Of a DNA stretch of 64,000 bases, positions 1 through 8,485 are shown piece by piece (the stretch's first letter is position 1; the number at the start of each line of letters is the position of its first letter). The stretch comes from Bog-950 sp044225825 (GTDB taxonomy: Bacteria; Bacteroidota; Bacteroidia; Chitinophagales; LD1). The notes beneath the pieces are model-generated. The model saw nothing but the letters and a program-made list of their open reading frames with translations, was not told the origin of the DNA and ran no database searches. The stretch spans positions 124,001 to 188,000 of the forward strand of contig JBGAIB010000005.1 in the NCBI GenBank assembly GCA_044225825.1. The letters run 5' to 3'. The translations under genes were made by a program, and so were the position numbers.

Positions 1-816
1 GCCTGCTTCAGATAACAACACTTGCTGTTCCTGCGCAATACCAGGCAAATACTGATTGAAGGCAAGTATGCCCACTTTTTTGCCGGCGAATTCCGATACA
101 TTAAAATGATTCAGATCGCGTATTACCAGTTTCTTTTTGGGTGCGTAATGGCTTTTTAGCATGCCCGGTGTTTTGGGGTTACTGCTATCGGTAGTATTTA
201 CTTTTACTTTGCCAATTACCTTTTCAATATCTTCTATGGCTAAACCGCCTAACCGATACACTACCGGTTCGTTATGCTCGAAACCAAGAATGGTACTCTC
301 CACCCCTACTTCCGTTGCTCCACCATCCAGTATATACGGTATGCGGCCATGCAACTGATCGTATACGTGATACGAAGTGGTAGGGCTGATATAGCCAAAG
401 GGATTAGCGCTGGGAGCCGCCAAAGGGAAATCGAGCGACTTTAATAATTCCAGCGTTAAGGGATGATTCGGAATGCGAACAGCTACATTGTCTAAACCTG
501 AGGTAACGAGGTCGGGGATGATGGACTTCTTCTTTAAAAGAATAGTTAGCGGACCGGGGGCGAATTTGCTGAAAAGGGTAGCCGCTTTTTCAGGAACATG
601 TTCCACATACTTCGCAATTTCTTCGAGTGCGTGCGTATGCACAATCAGCGGATCGAAATACGGACGGTTCTTCGCTTTAAAAATGCGCAGTACGGCATCC
701 TCGTTTAAAGCATTACCTGCCAGGCCATAAACTGTTTCGGTAGGTATGCCAATCACCTGCCCCTGCTCAAGGAACATCTTTGCCTCCTCCAAATCAATAC
801 CTATCACCGTTTGCAT
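1..816 (-). CDS. sua5: L-threonylcarbamoyladenylate synthase, Sua5 type (3' end outside window)
   Basis: The enzyme makes threonylcarbamoyl-AMP from threonine, bicarbonate and ATP, the first step of the t6A37 modification of ANN-decoding tRNAs. Reading the minus strand from the ATG at 816 gives 272 residues with no stop before the window edge. The YrdC/Sua5 core is clear: a PTETVYGLAG motif near residue 25, a KAKNRP motif that binds the nucleotide, a PGPLT segment and an APSAN motif. A linker with PGMLKSHYAP then leads into the start of the Sua5-specific C-terminal domain, which separates Sua5 from the shorter TsaC form. It is divergent from the cyclophilin gene. A TATTTTAG box lies 5 nt before the ATG, so the mRNA may be leaderless. 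Family assignment is firm; only the truncation is uncertain. Confidence 0.93.
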   Translation of the reverse strand, partial: MQTVIGIDLEEAKMFLEQGQVIGIPTETVYGLAGNALNEDAVLRIFKAKNRPYFDPLIVHTHALEEIAKYVEHVPEKAATLFSKFAPGPLTILLKKKSIIPDLVTSGLDNVAVRIPNHPLTLELLKSLDFPLAAPSANPFGYISPTTSYHVYDQLHGRIPYILDGGATEVGVESTILGFEHNEPVVYRLGGLAIEDIEKVIGKVKVNTTDSSNPKTPGMLKSHYAPKKKLVIRDLNHFNVSEFAGKKVGILAFNQYLPGIAQEQQVLLSEAG

Positions 817-821
817 GGGGG

Positions 822-829
822 CTAAAATA
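822..829 (-). promoter_or_regulatory. Putative -7 promoter box of sua5
   Basis: On the minus strand the box reads TATTTTAG, one mismatch from the Bacteroidota -7 consensus TAnnTTTG. It ends 5 nt before the sua5 ATG, the same spacing seen at several other genes in this window. No clear -33 TTG was found. Confidence 0.4.
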
Positions 830-883
830 AATTATTAGACCTAAATACCGCCGGAACGCCACTGCTCACCTAACTTAAATCAG

Positions 884-915
884 TTGCGGGGCTGTTTGCA
901 GAAACGCTACTTTTG
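884..915 (+). promoter_or_regulatory. Putative Bacteroidota promoter of the cyclophilin gene
   Basis: A TTG at 884-886 is followed after 21 nt by TACTTTTG at 908-915, an exact match to TAnnTTTG. The ATG follows after only 5 nt, so transcription would start at or next to the start codon (leaderless mRNA). Confidence 0.5.
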
Positions 916-920
916 GCCCT

Positions 921-1565
921 ATGCGATTACTGTTATTAACTGTGTGCCTGTTATATGCAGCGGTATTGGGGGCTCAAACCTATAAGGTAAAACTAAGCAC
1001 CAACTATGGCCGGATTGTAATTAAGCTGTACGACGGAACACCTAAACACCGCGATAACTTTGTAAAGCTGGTAAAGGAAAACTACTTCGACTCGTTATTG
1101 TTTCACCGGGTTATTAAGGGGTTTGTAATACAGGCCGGTGACCCCACTTCAAAGAATGCCAGTGATACTGCCCTATTGGGCGATGGCGATCTGGGCTATT
1201 TAGTGCCTGCGGAAATAATGCCTGAAAAATATTACCATAAACGCGGCGCCTTGGGCATGGCCCGCGATGATAATCCCGAAAAGGCTTCTTCGGCATGCCA
1301 ATTTTATATTGTTCAGGGCAAGCCCGCTACCGATTCCATTTTTATTAAAGCCAAAGCACGTACCAATGGCTACGAAATACCCGAAAAACACAAAAAAGTG
1401 TATCGAAAGAAAGGCGGCATACCACACCTCGATTCGCGTTACACGGTATTTGGCGAAGTGATTAAGGGCTTGAAAGTGGTTGATAAAATTGCGGCATTGC
1501 CAACCGACAAAAACGACCGCCCCCTACAACCTGTGCGCATTTTACATACTGAATTAGTACGATAA
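921..1565 (+). CDS. Exported cyclophilin-type peptidyl-prolyl cis-trans isomerase
   Basis: Catalyses cis-trans isomerisation of X-Pro bonds and probably helps proteins fold in the periplasm. A signal peptide covers about residues 1-18 (hydrophobic run ending in LGAQ). The cyclophilin domain follows: NYGRIVIKLYDG strand, then FHRVIKGFVIQAGDP with the catalytic Arg near residue 62, ACQFYIV, and a YTVFGEVIKGLKVVDKI C-terminal strand. An insertion of about 30 lysine-rich residues (after FYIVQGK) makes it longer than minimal bacterial cyclophilins, as is common in Bacteroidota. The stop lies 1 nt before the next gene's start codon, so the two are probably co-transcribed, though their functions are not obviously linked. 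Confidence 0.9.
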   Translation: MRLLLLTVCLLYAAVLGAQTYKVKLSTNYGRIVIKLYDGTPKHRDNFVKLVKENYFDSLLFHRVIKGFVIQAGDPTSKNASDTALLGDGDLGYLVPAEIMPEKYYHKRGALGMARDDNPEKASSACQFYIVQGKPATDSIFIKAKARTNGYEIPEKHKKVYRKKGGIPHLDSRYTVFGEVIKGLKVVDKIAALPTDKNDRPLQPVRILHTELVR

Positions 1566-1566
1566 C

Positions 1567-2856
1567 ATGAACCATACCTCCATAAACTATGTACCGGCTG
1601 AAGAAGCCGTTGCCATCGTAAACAGCAACGAACGAGTTTTTATACAAGGTGGCTGCGCTGCGCCACAGCGATTGATTGATGCGCTTACGGCCAGACATGG
1701 TGAACTAAAAAATGTAGAGATAAGTCACCTACACACCGAAGGCACTGCACCCTATGCCAAACCCGAAATGGCGGAATCGTTCCACGTGAATGCGTTTTTT
1801 ATAGGAGCAAACGTTCGCCCCTATGTAAACGAAACAAATGTGCAGTATATACCCATGTTTTTAAGCGAGATACCCCTGTTGATACGCAAGGGCAAGTTTA
1901 AAATTGATGTGGCGATGATACAAGTGAGCCCGCCGGATGCACAGGGTTTCTGTTCGTTGGGAATTTCGGTAGATATAGCACGGGCAGCTTGTGAAGTTGC
2001 CCATAAAATTATTGCACTGGTTAACCCCAATATGCCACGCACACACGGTGATGGTTTTATTCACTTCTCCAAGATCGCGAAAGCGGTATATGCCGAAGAC
2101 CCTGTGCACGAGATGCAAAGCCCGGTTTTGGGGGAAACTGAAATTGCTATTGGCAAGCACGTAGCCGAATTAGTTGAGGACGGAGCTACGCTGCAACTCG
2201 GCATCGGGGCCATACCTGATGCTACCCTTAAGTGCTTAACTAACCATAAAAACCTGGGTATCCATACCGAGATGTTCAGTAATGGTGTATTACCGCTGGT
2301 GAAAAGTGGTGTAATAAACGGACTTGCGAAGAAAAAGCACCCCGGCAAACTGGTATCGGCTTTTGTGATGGGTAATCGCGAATTATACGATTTTGTTCAC
2401 GATAATCCTCAAGTAGCCTTATTGGATGTGGCGTATGTAAACGATACCTCTGTAATACGCCGTAACGACAAGGTAACGGCAATTAACAGCGCTATTGAAA
2501 TAGATCTTACAGGGCAAATCTGTGCCGATTCAATAGGTACGGAAATATTCAGTGGGGTTGGCGGGCAACTGGATTTTATCCGCGGTGCTTCGTTGAGTGA
2601 AGGCGGCAAACCCATTATCGCTATATCATCGGTAACAGGCAAAGGGATTTCGAAGCTTGTGCCAACCCTTAAACCCGGCGCAGGCGTAGTAACCACCAGG
2701 GCCAATGTACATTATGTGGTGACGGAATATGGTATCGCTGATTTGTATGGCAAAAACATTGCCCAGCGGGCACGAGCATTAATAAATATTGCACACCCCA
2801 TGCACCGCGAATACCTGGAGAAGCAGGCATTTGAATTATACGGCAAGTGTTGGTAG
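1567..2856 (+). CDS. Acetyl-CoA hydrolase/transferase family (4-hydroxybutyrate CoA-transferase-like)
   Basis: Cytosolic CoA-transferase of the Cat1/AbfT type, which moves CoA between acetyl-CoA or another acyl-CoA and a carboxylic acid through a glutamyl-CoA thioester. It has the full family length of 429 residues. Visible marks are a glycine-rich GGCAAP turn near residue 28, LGIGAIPDA near 211, the catalytic Glu235 in GIHTEMFSNG, and a C-terminal domain with GVGGQLDFIRGA and YGIADLYGKN. The substrate cannot be read from sequence; acetate, 4-hydroxybutyrate and butyrate are the usual options. It follows the cyclophilin gene with 1 nt between. It converges with the gene at 2858 on the minus strand with a single base between the two stops. 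Confidence 0.88.
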   Translation: MNHTSINYVPAEEAVAIVNSNERVFIQGGCAAPQRLIDALTARHGELKNVEISHLHTEGTAPYAKPEMAESFHVNAFFIGANVRPYVNETNVQYIPMFLSEIPLLIRKGKFKIDVAMIQVSPPDAQGFCSLGISVDIARAACEVAHKIIALVNPNMPRTHGDGFIHFSKIAKAVYAEDPVHEMQSPVLGETEIAIGKHVAELVEDGATLQLGIGAIPDATLKCLTNHKNLGIHTEMFSNGVLPLVKSGVINGLAKKKHPGKLVSAFVMGNRELYDFVHDNPQVALLDVAYVNDTSVIRRNDKVTAINSAIEIDLTGQICADSIGTEIFSGVGGQLDFIRGASLSEGGKPIIAISSVTGKGISKLVPTLKPGAGVVTTRANVHYVVTEYGIADLYGKNIAQRARALINIAHPMHREYLEKQAFELYGKCW

Positions 2857-2857
2857 C

Positions 2858-3280
2858 CTATACCTCAAAGTGTTTTTTCACCAGGGCCGTCAATTGATTT
2901 TCGGTCAGATAATCACAGGACTCCAACGTAATGGAACAACCCCTGAAGTGCGGGTCGGCATCCAACATGTTTTTTAATTCTCTACCTGCTGTGGTAGGAC
3001 CGATAATGTAAATGTGCTTATAGGATTTTAAGCGGTTGGCGAGTAGTTTAAAATAGCGGTGCAACATGTCCTGATCATGGTTGTGATGATGTGCCTCATC
3101 GTTACCGGAACGGGTTTCGCTGATTTTAGTACCGATACCGGTTTCGCCCGCAAATTTCAGGTGGGGCGGTTCTTCGGGAAACATCGTTTCAAGCATGGGA
3201 ATACCATTGCTGATATCCACAAATTGTGCCTTGGTATGATCGAGCCAAAGCCCAATCCTTTTACCTGTAATTTCTTTCAT
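2858..3280 (-). CDS. Small protein resembling the C-terminal domain of eRF1/Pelota (baeRF-like), function unknown
   Basis: A 140-residue soluble protein without signal peptide. It opens with a strand pair (KRIGLWLDHTKAQFVDI) like the actin-like/RNase H-like fold start of eRF1 domain 2 and bacterial 'host attachment' or baeRF proteins. A His/Asp-rich linker follows near residues 62-70 (EAHHHNHDQD). The C-terminal half has YKHIYIIGPTTAGRELKN and a CDYLTENQLTALVKKHF tail, the pattern seen in eRF1 domain 3-type proteins. The link is from pattern only; no catalytic GGQ is present, so it is not a working release factor. It could bind ribosomes or be a stress protein. The Asp/His cluster may bind metal. 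Confidence 0.55.
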   Translation of the reverse strand: MKEITGKRIGLWLDHTKAQFVDISNGIPMLETMFPEEPPHLKFAGETGIGTKISETRSGNDEAHHHNHDQDMLHRYFKLLANRLKSYKHIYIIGPTTAGRELKNMLDADPHFRGCSITLESCDYLTENQLTALVKKHFEV

Positions 3281-3454
3281 AACATATTGATTTTGTTGTA
3301 ATACTGGTTAGCTGTTTAAAGAAACCAAATTCATATGCAGTAGTTGTTGAGCGGGGTTATCCTCAAGCCATGATTATAATCATATAGCAACCCGAATAGC
3401 CGGTTTAAAAAATTAGATGCAAAGTGTATTTTCAAGCATTAAACCCCTTCCCCT

Positions 3455-4675
3455 GTGAAAAAAACCTGGTGGCTGTTCTTCGCCCTTTGTTGTTTTGCAA
3501 GCGCACAAGCACAAAACCATAAGCCATCGGCCACTATAGATGTTTACGTAGGTTTAGAAGATTTACCGGTACCTCTTTTCCCACTAAACAACGACAGCGA
3601 TCCCGATAGCAACGATGTGTTGAACTGGCGCCCAGTGACAGGTCCGTTCAACGGCTATCTGGATACCATATTCGGACAAACCGTTTACCGGGGCAACCCC
3701 AATTTTTTTGGCTCCGATTTTATTTTCTACCGCGTTTGCGATAATGGAACCCCCATTAAGTGTGCCCTCTCTACCATCTATATTAATATTCAGAACATAA
3801 ATGATGCCCCTGATGCCAAGAATGATACGTTCAACATCAACGAGGATGTAACGACCGTATTTAATGTGCTGGTGAACGATAAGGACGTAGACAACGACCC
3901 CCTGCATATTTCAGCAATCAATCAGGCACCACAACATGGTACTGCTACTATTGTAAACAATAAAATACAATACGTGCCGGATGCTAATTACAGCGGCACC
4001 GATCAATTGCGTTACCGGGTTTGCGATACCTCCTCAGGTTTGTTACCGGGTTGCGACAATGCACGGGTGACGATTTACATCCATCCTGTTAACGATGCCC
4101 CAGTGGCACATAACGATACCCTACACGACGATCTGGCGGACAGCACCACCGTTACCATTAACCTTTTGCAAAATGATACGGATATAGAGCACGATACCCT
4201 TCATGTTACCACGTTGATTACCGGAAACGGATTAAGTGCTACAGCCGTTTTCAGTCTCGATTCGCTGGGAAATCTGAGTGTTACTTCTTCCACTTTATGT
4301 GGGATCGATTCTCTGTGGTATATCGTTTGCGACTATTCGAAATGTGATACCGGTATGATTTTTATTGACCTTATCTGCCCGGACAATCCCATTGACACCA
4401 GCCATGCAAACTTATTTTTACCACAGGGCTTTTCGCCAGATGGGGACGGGATTAACGACCTCCTGGTTTTCCCCGGCATTGACAGTTTAAAACCGGTTGG
4501 CATTCGCATATTCAACCGTTACGGCGATCCCGTTTACGAAAACGATGATTATCAGAATGATTGGAATGGAACCGAGCAACATAAAGGTAATCCATTACCT
4601 GACGGTACCTACTTCTATACCCTGCAATTGAACAATGGTAAAGAGAAGAGTAATTACCTTGTTATACAACGATGA
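3455..4675 (+). CDS. Secreted protein with tandem cadherin-like Ig repeats and type B T9SS sorting domain
   Basis: A 406-residue surface or secreted protein exported by Sec and then T9SS. The start is GTG at 3455, directly followed by a classic signal peptide (KKTWWLFFALCCFASAQA). Two or three cadherin-like/VCBS-type beta modules follow, each opening with (N)DAPxAxNDT and containing a DVDNDPL or DIEHDTL calcium-type motif. The C-terminal 85 residues are the gliding-associated CHU_C (type B) sorting domain: FSPDGDGINDLLVF, IRIFNRYGDPVY, DWNGT, PDGTYFYTL. Type B cargo are normally attached or released through a PorU-independent route. Its ligand is unknown; adhesion is the likely role. Confidence 0.88.
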   Translation: MKKTWWLFFALCCFASAQAQNHKPSATIDVYVGLEDLPVPLFPLNNDSDPDSNDVLNWRPVTGPFNGYLDTIFGQTVYRGNPNFFGSDFIFYRVCDNGTPIKCALSTIYINIQNINDAPDAKNDTFNINEDVTTVFNVLVNDKDVDNDPLHISAINQAPQHGTATIVNNKIQYVPDANYSGTDQLRYRVCDTSSGLLPGCDNARVTIYIHPVNDAPVAHNDTLHDDLADSTTVTINLLQNDTDIEHDTLHVTTLITGNGLSATAVFSLDSLGNLSVTSSTLCGIDSLWYIVCDYSKCDTGMIFIDLICPDNPIDTSHANLFLPQGFSPDGDGINDLLVFPGIDSLKPVGIRIFNRYGDPVYENDDYQNDWNGTEQHKGNPLPDGTYFYTLQLNNGKEKSNYLVIQR

Positions 4676-4821
4676 AAAAAAGCCGGGGTCAGGGATTATA
4701 TGATCTGGGATGGGACATGCTAAAAGATGCTTTTTTTCAGATTTAATGTAAAAGTGAATAATTTGCCAGCATATCTCTACAAATTACAGTATCCATATAT
4801 TACATTATTAAAAGGTAACAG

Positions 4822-5961
4822 ATGAAGAAGATTTACACTACGGTTTCAATTGCTTTTTTACTGCTGCTGAGCGTTTCCTTAACGCAAGCCCAAAATGGGT
4901 ATTTTGGCCACTACTTTCAGCATCAGTGCCGCGATACCAATCAAATTTACAATTATACCTGGCTGTACGATTCGTTGTTAAATGAAGACTCAAACGCCCT
5001 CGCCATTTTTACTCCACATGCATTAATGTCGGGCTTAGTTGAGGATTTTCACTGTGGTCTTTGGTACAATAAAAATATTAAGCGATGGACGATCTATAGC
5101 GAACAAGGCGGGACGGACACCATGCCTATCTATAGCGGATATAACGTGTTGGTTCCTTCTACTAACGGCAGCATGCTTAAGCATACAGCCAATGCCTCTA
5201 ATATTACCGGCAACAAAACACTTATAGATGAGCCGGCAACAAACAGCAATCCTAATGCATTGCTTTACATTTCACACAATTGGGGTGTAACCGGTGGCAC
5301 CTATAACAACCACGCGGTAGGCGTATATTACGACCAGGCTGAAGCCAAATGGGGTATTTTTAATGAAGACCTTTCCCCTTTCCCAACCGGCGCCGTGTAC
5401 AACGTTTTTGTGGTAGATGCCGCCAATGCCAATGCATTTATACATACTTCAGGTGTTGCTCCCAGTGCCTCGCCCTATTTAACCATGCTTGACTATCCTT
5501 CCTTAACCGAAAATTACGATGCCTCCATTCTTGTTACGCATAACCTAAGCCCCAACGGTGTAACCAATAACAAGTATGATACAGCCACCGTTGCCATTGG
5601 TTTTAAAAGCATTGATTGGTTGATTTACAACCGCACAAAAAGCCCTATGGATAGCGGTACCACATTTAATGTATTAATAGCAAACACATTGCCCCCATCA
5701 GCCATCAACGAAACACCAGCAAGTGCTTTCGACTTTAGAGTATTCCCGAACCCCGCCGGTAACAACATTAGCATTGCCCAGAGCTATCCGGCTGCAACAC
5801 GTGTAGTAATCAGCAATACCTTAGGACAACAAGTAGCTACCTTTGATCTAACGCAACAGTCAAGCAGCTTCAATATAAGTGCACTTGCAAGTGGTATTTA
5901 TCATTTGAGTTTGTGGAATAAAGAGCAAAGGCTGGCGGCACAAATGATAGTGAAGGACTAG
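4822..5961 (+). CDS. T9SS type A cargo with three DUF7452-like repeats
   Basis: A 379-residue secreted protein. The signal peptide spans about residues 1-23 (ending LTQAQ). The mature part holds three copies of an about 85-residue module. Each has a hydrophobic strand with a His (FTPHA, YISHNWG, VTHNLSPNG), then a short Trp-containing strand (RWTIYSE, KWGIFNED, DWLIYNR), then GYNVLV, VYNVFV or TFNVLI. This is the pattern of the DUF7452 beta module, which has no known activity. The C-terminus is a type A sorting domain: FRVFPNPAGNNISI near residue 303, an NTLGQQVATFDL strand and a final KEQRLAAQMIVKD. Nothing in the neighbourhood points to a substrate. Confidence 0.85.
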   Translation: MKKIYTTVSIAFLLLLSVSLTQAQNGYFGHYFQHQCRDTNQIYNYTWLYDSLLNEDSNALAIFTPHALMSGLVEDFHCGLWYNKNIKRWTIYSEQGGTDTMPIYSGYNVLVPSTNGSMLKHTANASNITGNKTLIDEPATNSNPNALLYISHNWGVTGGTYNNHAVGVYYDQAEAKWGIFNEDLSPFPTGAVYNVFVVDAANANAFIHTSGVAPSASPYLTMLDYPSLTENYDASILVTHNLSPNGVTNNKYDTATVAIGFKSIDWLIYNRTKSPMDSGTTFNVLIANTLPPSAINETPASAFDFRVFPNPAGNNISIAQSYPAATRVVISNTLGQQVATFDLTQQSSSFNISALASGIYHLSLWNKEQRLAAQMIVKD

Positions 5962-5973
5962 GTGCCCGGCTTT

Positions 5974-6399
5974 TTACAGATCTAACACAAAGTGATGACT
6001 GGCCAGATGAAAGCCCTTGTTTAAATACAAGCGGTGCGCATCCCATCTTTCCTTTTGATAGCCGCTATCCAGGTGTATATTGGCACAGCCATTTTCCTTC
6101 GCCCAGGCTATGATATAGTCCAACAAAGCTCCACCGTAGCCTTTACCCCTATCCGCAGCAACGGTGCTCAAATCGTCGATGTAAACGTTTTTACCGCGAT
6201 AGAAATAGTAGTTGACACGGAATACCGCCACTGCAGGTGCATAATCGGGACCGTCCACATAAAGCATATGAGCACCTTCGCTGAGCAACAGCCGGGCATT
6301 GTTCAGGTATTCCTCTTTCTTTATATGTGGCCGGAGTTCCAGGATGGCTTTACGGCATTGCAGTAGTTGTTCTTCGGTAGTTGCAAATTGAATGGTCAT
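5974..6399 (-). CDS. GNAT-family N-acetyltransferase
   Basis: A 141-residue acetyl-CoA-dependent acyltransferase. I chose the ATG at 6399; a longer reading frame from 6426 adds nine unlikely residues. The GNAT core is present: YIDDLSTVAADRGKGYGGALLDYII carries motif A (the Q/RxxGxG/A acetyl-CoA loop as RGKGYGG), followed by NIHLDSG and an AHRLYLNKGF motif B ending. The substrate is unknown; similar short Bacteroidota GNATs act on small amines or protein N-termini. A TATTTTTA box sits 4 nt before the chosen ATG. A hairpin at 6451-6471 separates it from ftsZ upstream. Confidence 0.85.
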   Translation of the reverse strand: MTIQFATTEEQLLQCRKAILELRPHIKKEEYLNNARLLLSEGAHMLYVDGPDYAPAVAVFRVNYYFYRGKNVYIDDLSTVAADRGKGYGGALLDYIIAWAKENGCANIHLDSGYQKERWDAHRLYLNKGFHLASHHFVLDL

Positions 6400-6445
6400 A
6401 CCATAAAAATAGCAAGAGCAGGGCAATCAGGAACTGCCTGAAAAA

Positions 6446-6476
6446 ATAATCCCCGGGCTGAGAACCCGGGGAATTA
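6446..6476 (-). terminator. Rho-independent terminator after ftsZ
   Basis: A 7-bp GC stem (CCCCGGG 6451-6457 with CCCGGGG 6465-6471) and a 7-nt loop are followed, on the minus strand, by ATTATTTTTTC. It stands just after the ftsZ stop and before the GNAT gene. Confidence 0.7.
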
Positions 6477-6526
6477 TTGGACACACTAACAAAGGAGAGA
6501 CTCTTTAAACAATCTTTCAGTTCGCT

Positions 6527-8185
6527 TTAATCAGCACGATCGTGGAGATAGCCATTGTTCTTCTTCACCTCCGGGCGATCGTAATCGTTATTACTTACAC
6601 TATATCTTGAAAGATCCGTTTGCGTTGAATACGTAGTATCGTTGTTCAGATCAAGGCCTTTACGCTTGTAAGCCGGCTCGTTTTCCAGTTCCTGCAGGTT
6701 ATGCTTGTTGCCTACACGATAGCTTAAACCTGCGAGAATTTTCTTACGGTCTTCCAACTGGCTGTTTAAATCGTTCTGGCTAACCTGAGAGGTAGTTTCG
6801 GTTTCGTAGTTCTTTTTGGTTACAATCAGAATTTCTTCTTCCAGCACCTTCTCAACAGCCGGCACTATTGCTTCTTCCTGCTGCACTTCTGCTACCACTT
6901 CCTCCTGCTGAACAGGTTCTTCTACAATATGCTGTTCTTCACGAGTAACCTCAAATTCAATCACATTTTCAGCAGCTGCTTGTTCCTCTTCCTGCACCGG
7001 AGCAAAAAGCGTAAACGCATCGTCCTCCTCTATTACCAGGTTGGTAACAATAGCCTGCTCAATTCTAGGTTCTTCAACGGTAACATTTACAGCAGGTGTT
7101 TCCAGTGTAGTTTCAATTACAGGGGTAACGGCAGTAGTTGCAGTTGCCAGTTCCTTTTCTTCCTTATCCTGCAGCACATAAACTTTCACATCCTTCTTCT
7201 CTACATACTCATTTTTACGGCCTACGGTAAAACCGGTGGCTATAATGGTAACTGAAAGTTTATCGCCGAATGAAGGATCGTCGCAGGCACCCAGGATAAT
7301 ATCGGTGCTACCGCTTTCTTCCTGCACGTATTCCATGATAGCGCCGATCTCGTCCATAGTAACCTGCTGCGCACCGGTAGTAATATTTACCAATACCTTT
7401 TTGGCACCGCGGATGTTGTTGTCGTTGAGCAGTGGAGAATTTAAAGCCCCCTGTGCCGCACGGATAGCGCGGTCTTCGCCTTCAGCAGTAGCGCAACCCA
7501 TGATGGCCGAACCACCGTTTTTCATAACTGTTTGCACGTCGGCAAAGTCCACGTTGATCTCACCGGGAACAGTGATGATTTCGGAGATAGCTTTGGCAGC
7601 TGTGGTTAGAATATTGTTTGCGTGATTAAATGCTTCGGAACGTTTGAGGTTACCGAACATTTCACGAATACGGTCGTTGTTGATGATGAGCAGGGTATCA
7701 ACATGCTCGCGTAATCTTTCGATACCTTCTGTAGCTGAATTATAACGGCCTTTACCTTCAAACCAGAAAGGTGTAGTTACAATACCTACAGTTAATATGC
7801 CCATTTCGCGGGCAATACGGGCTACTACAGGGGCAGCGCCGGTACCGGTTCCTCCACCCATGCCGGCGGTAACAAATACCATCTTGGTATTTTTGCTCAG
7901 CAGGTCCTGGATAACCTCAATACTTTCTTCGGCAGAACGCTCGCCGATTTCAGGACGCGCACCTGCACCCAAACCCTGGGTAAGTGTTGGTCCTAATTGA
8001 ATTTTGTTTGGTACGCGGCTCATTTCCAGGGCCTGGGCATCGGTGTTTAAAACAACGAAGTTAACGCCAACAATACCCTGGTCGAACATGTGGTTTACGG
8101 CATTGCTACCGCCACCGCCTACGCCGAATACTTTGATGATGGATGACTGCTCTCTCGGCAGGTCAAATTGAAAAAGTGGTTCCAT
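6527..8185 (-). CDS. ftsZ: Cell division protein FtsZ
   Basis: Tubulin-like GTPase that forms the cytokinetic Z-ring. I place the start at 8185 because a GGAGGG ribosome site lies just upstream and residues MEPLFQFDLP match FtsZ N-termini; the frame extends 38 codons further up but without family sequence. In the 552-residue product, GVGGGGSNAV is near 21, the tubulin signature GGGTGTGA near 110 and the T7 loop NVDFADV near 211. An unusually long, Glu/Gln/Val-rich linker of about 190 residues (many EEPVQQEEVV-like stretches) joins the GTPase core to the tail NNGYLHDRAD. That tail is the Bacteroidota form of the FtsA-binding C-terminal peptide. A terminator between ftsA and ftsZ implies its own promoter. 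Confidence 0.97.
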   Translation of the reverse strand: MEPLFQFDLPREQSSIIKVFGVGGGGSNAVNHMFDQGIVGVNFVVLNTDAQALEMSRVPNKIQLGPTLTQGLGAGARPEIGERSAEESIEVIQDLLSKNTKMVFVTAGMGGGTGTGAAPVVARIAREMGILTVGIVTTPFWFEGKGRYNSATEGIERLREHVDTLLIINNDRIREMFGNLKRSEAFNHANNILTTAAKAISEIITVPGEINVDFADVQTVMKNGGSAIMGCATAEGEDRAIRAAQGALNSPLLNDNNIRGAKKVLVNITTGAQQVTMDEIGAIMEYVQEESGSTDIILGACDDPSFGDKLSVTIIATGFTVGRKNEYVEKKDVKVYVLQDKEEKELATATTAVTPVIETTLETPAVNVTVEEPRIEQAIVTNLVIEEDDAFTLFAPVQEEEQAAAENVIEFEVTREEQHIVEEPVQQEEVVAEVQQEEAIVPAVEKVLEEEILIVTKKNYETETTSQVSQNDLNSQLEDRKKILAGLSYRVGNKHNLQELENEPAYKRKGLDLNNDTTYSTQTDLSRYSVSNNDYDRPEVKKNNGYLHDRAD

Positions 8186-8434
8186 TTTTTTCCCTCCTGT
8201 TCGTTTTTGGGGACGAACGATTTGGTTATATAATTGTGTGTCTATTGTTGCACAAATGTGAGGCATGACTACGTAGCAAAGGAATTTTCGCTCATTCAAT
8301 TATCTACTGCTAACAGTTGGGTGTAAGAAAAAACAGACAACCCATTTAATACGGGGTTACAGACCAGCCACGTGGTATGTTAACGGGGTTAATTACTAAA
8401 GGCGCTTTTAAGGGAAATGAATTACCAATAAAGA

Positions 8435-8465
8435 AAAAGGGCCCTTCGAAACGAAGAGCCCTTTT
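8435..8465 (-). terminator. Strong terminator between ftsA and ftsZ
   Basis: The stem is AAAAGGGC (8435-8442) plus CTTCG (8444-8448) pairing with CGAAG (8452-8456) and GCCCTTTT (8458-8465), with one C-A mismatch and an AAA loop. On the minus strand the stem is followed by TTTTTCTTTATT. It lies 21 nt past the ftsA stop. Confidence 0.85.
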
Positions 8466-8485
8466 ACTAGTTTGCCGTTATATCA

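Noticed and set aside
8186..8299. 38-residue extension of FtsZ
   Set aside because: It lacks FtsZ sequence; a good ribosome site and the family N-terminus mark the ATG at 8185.
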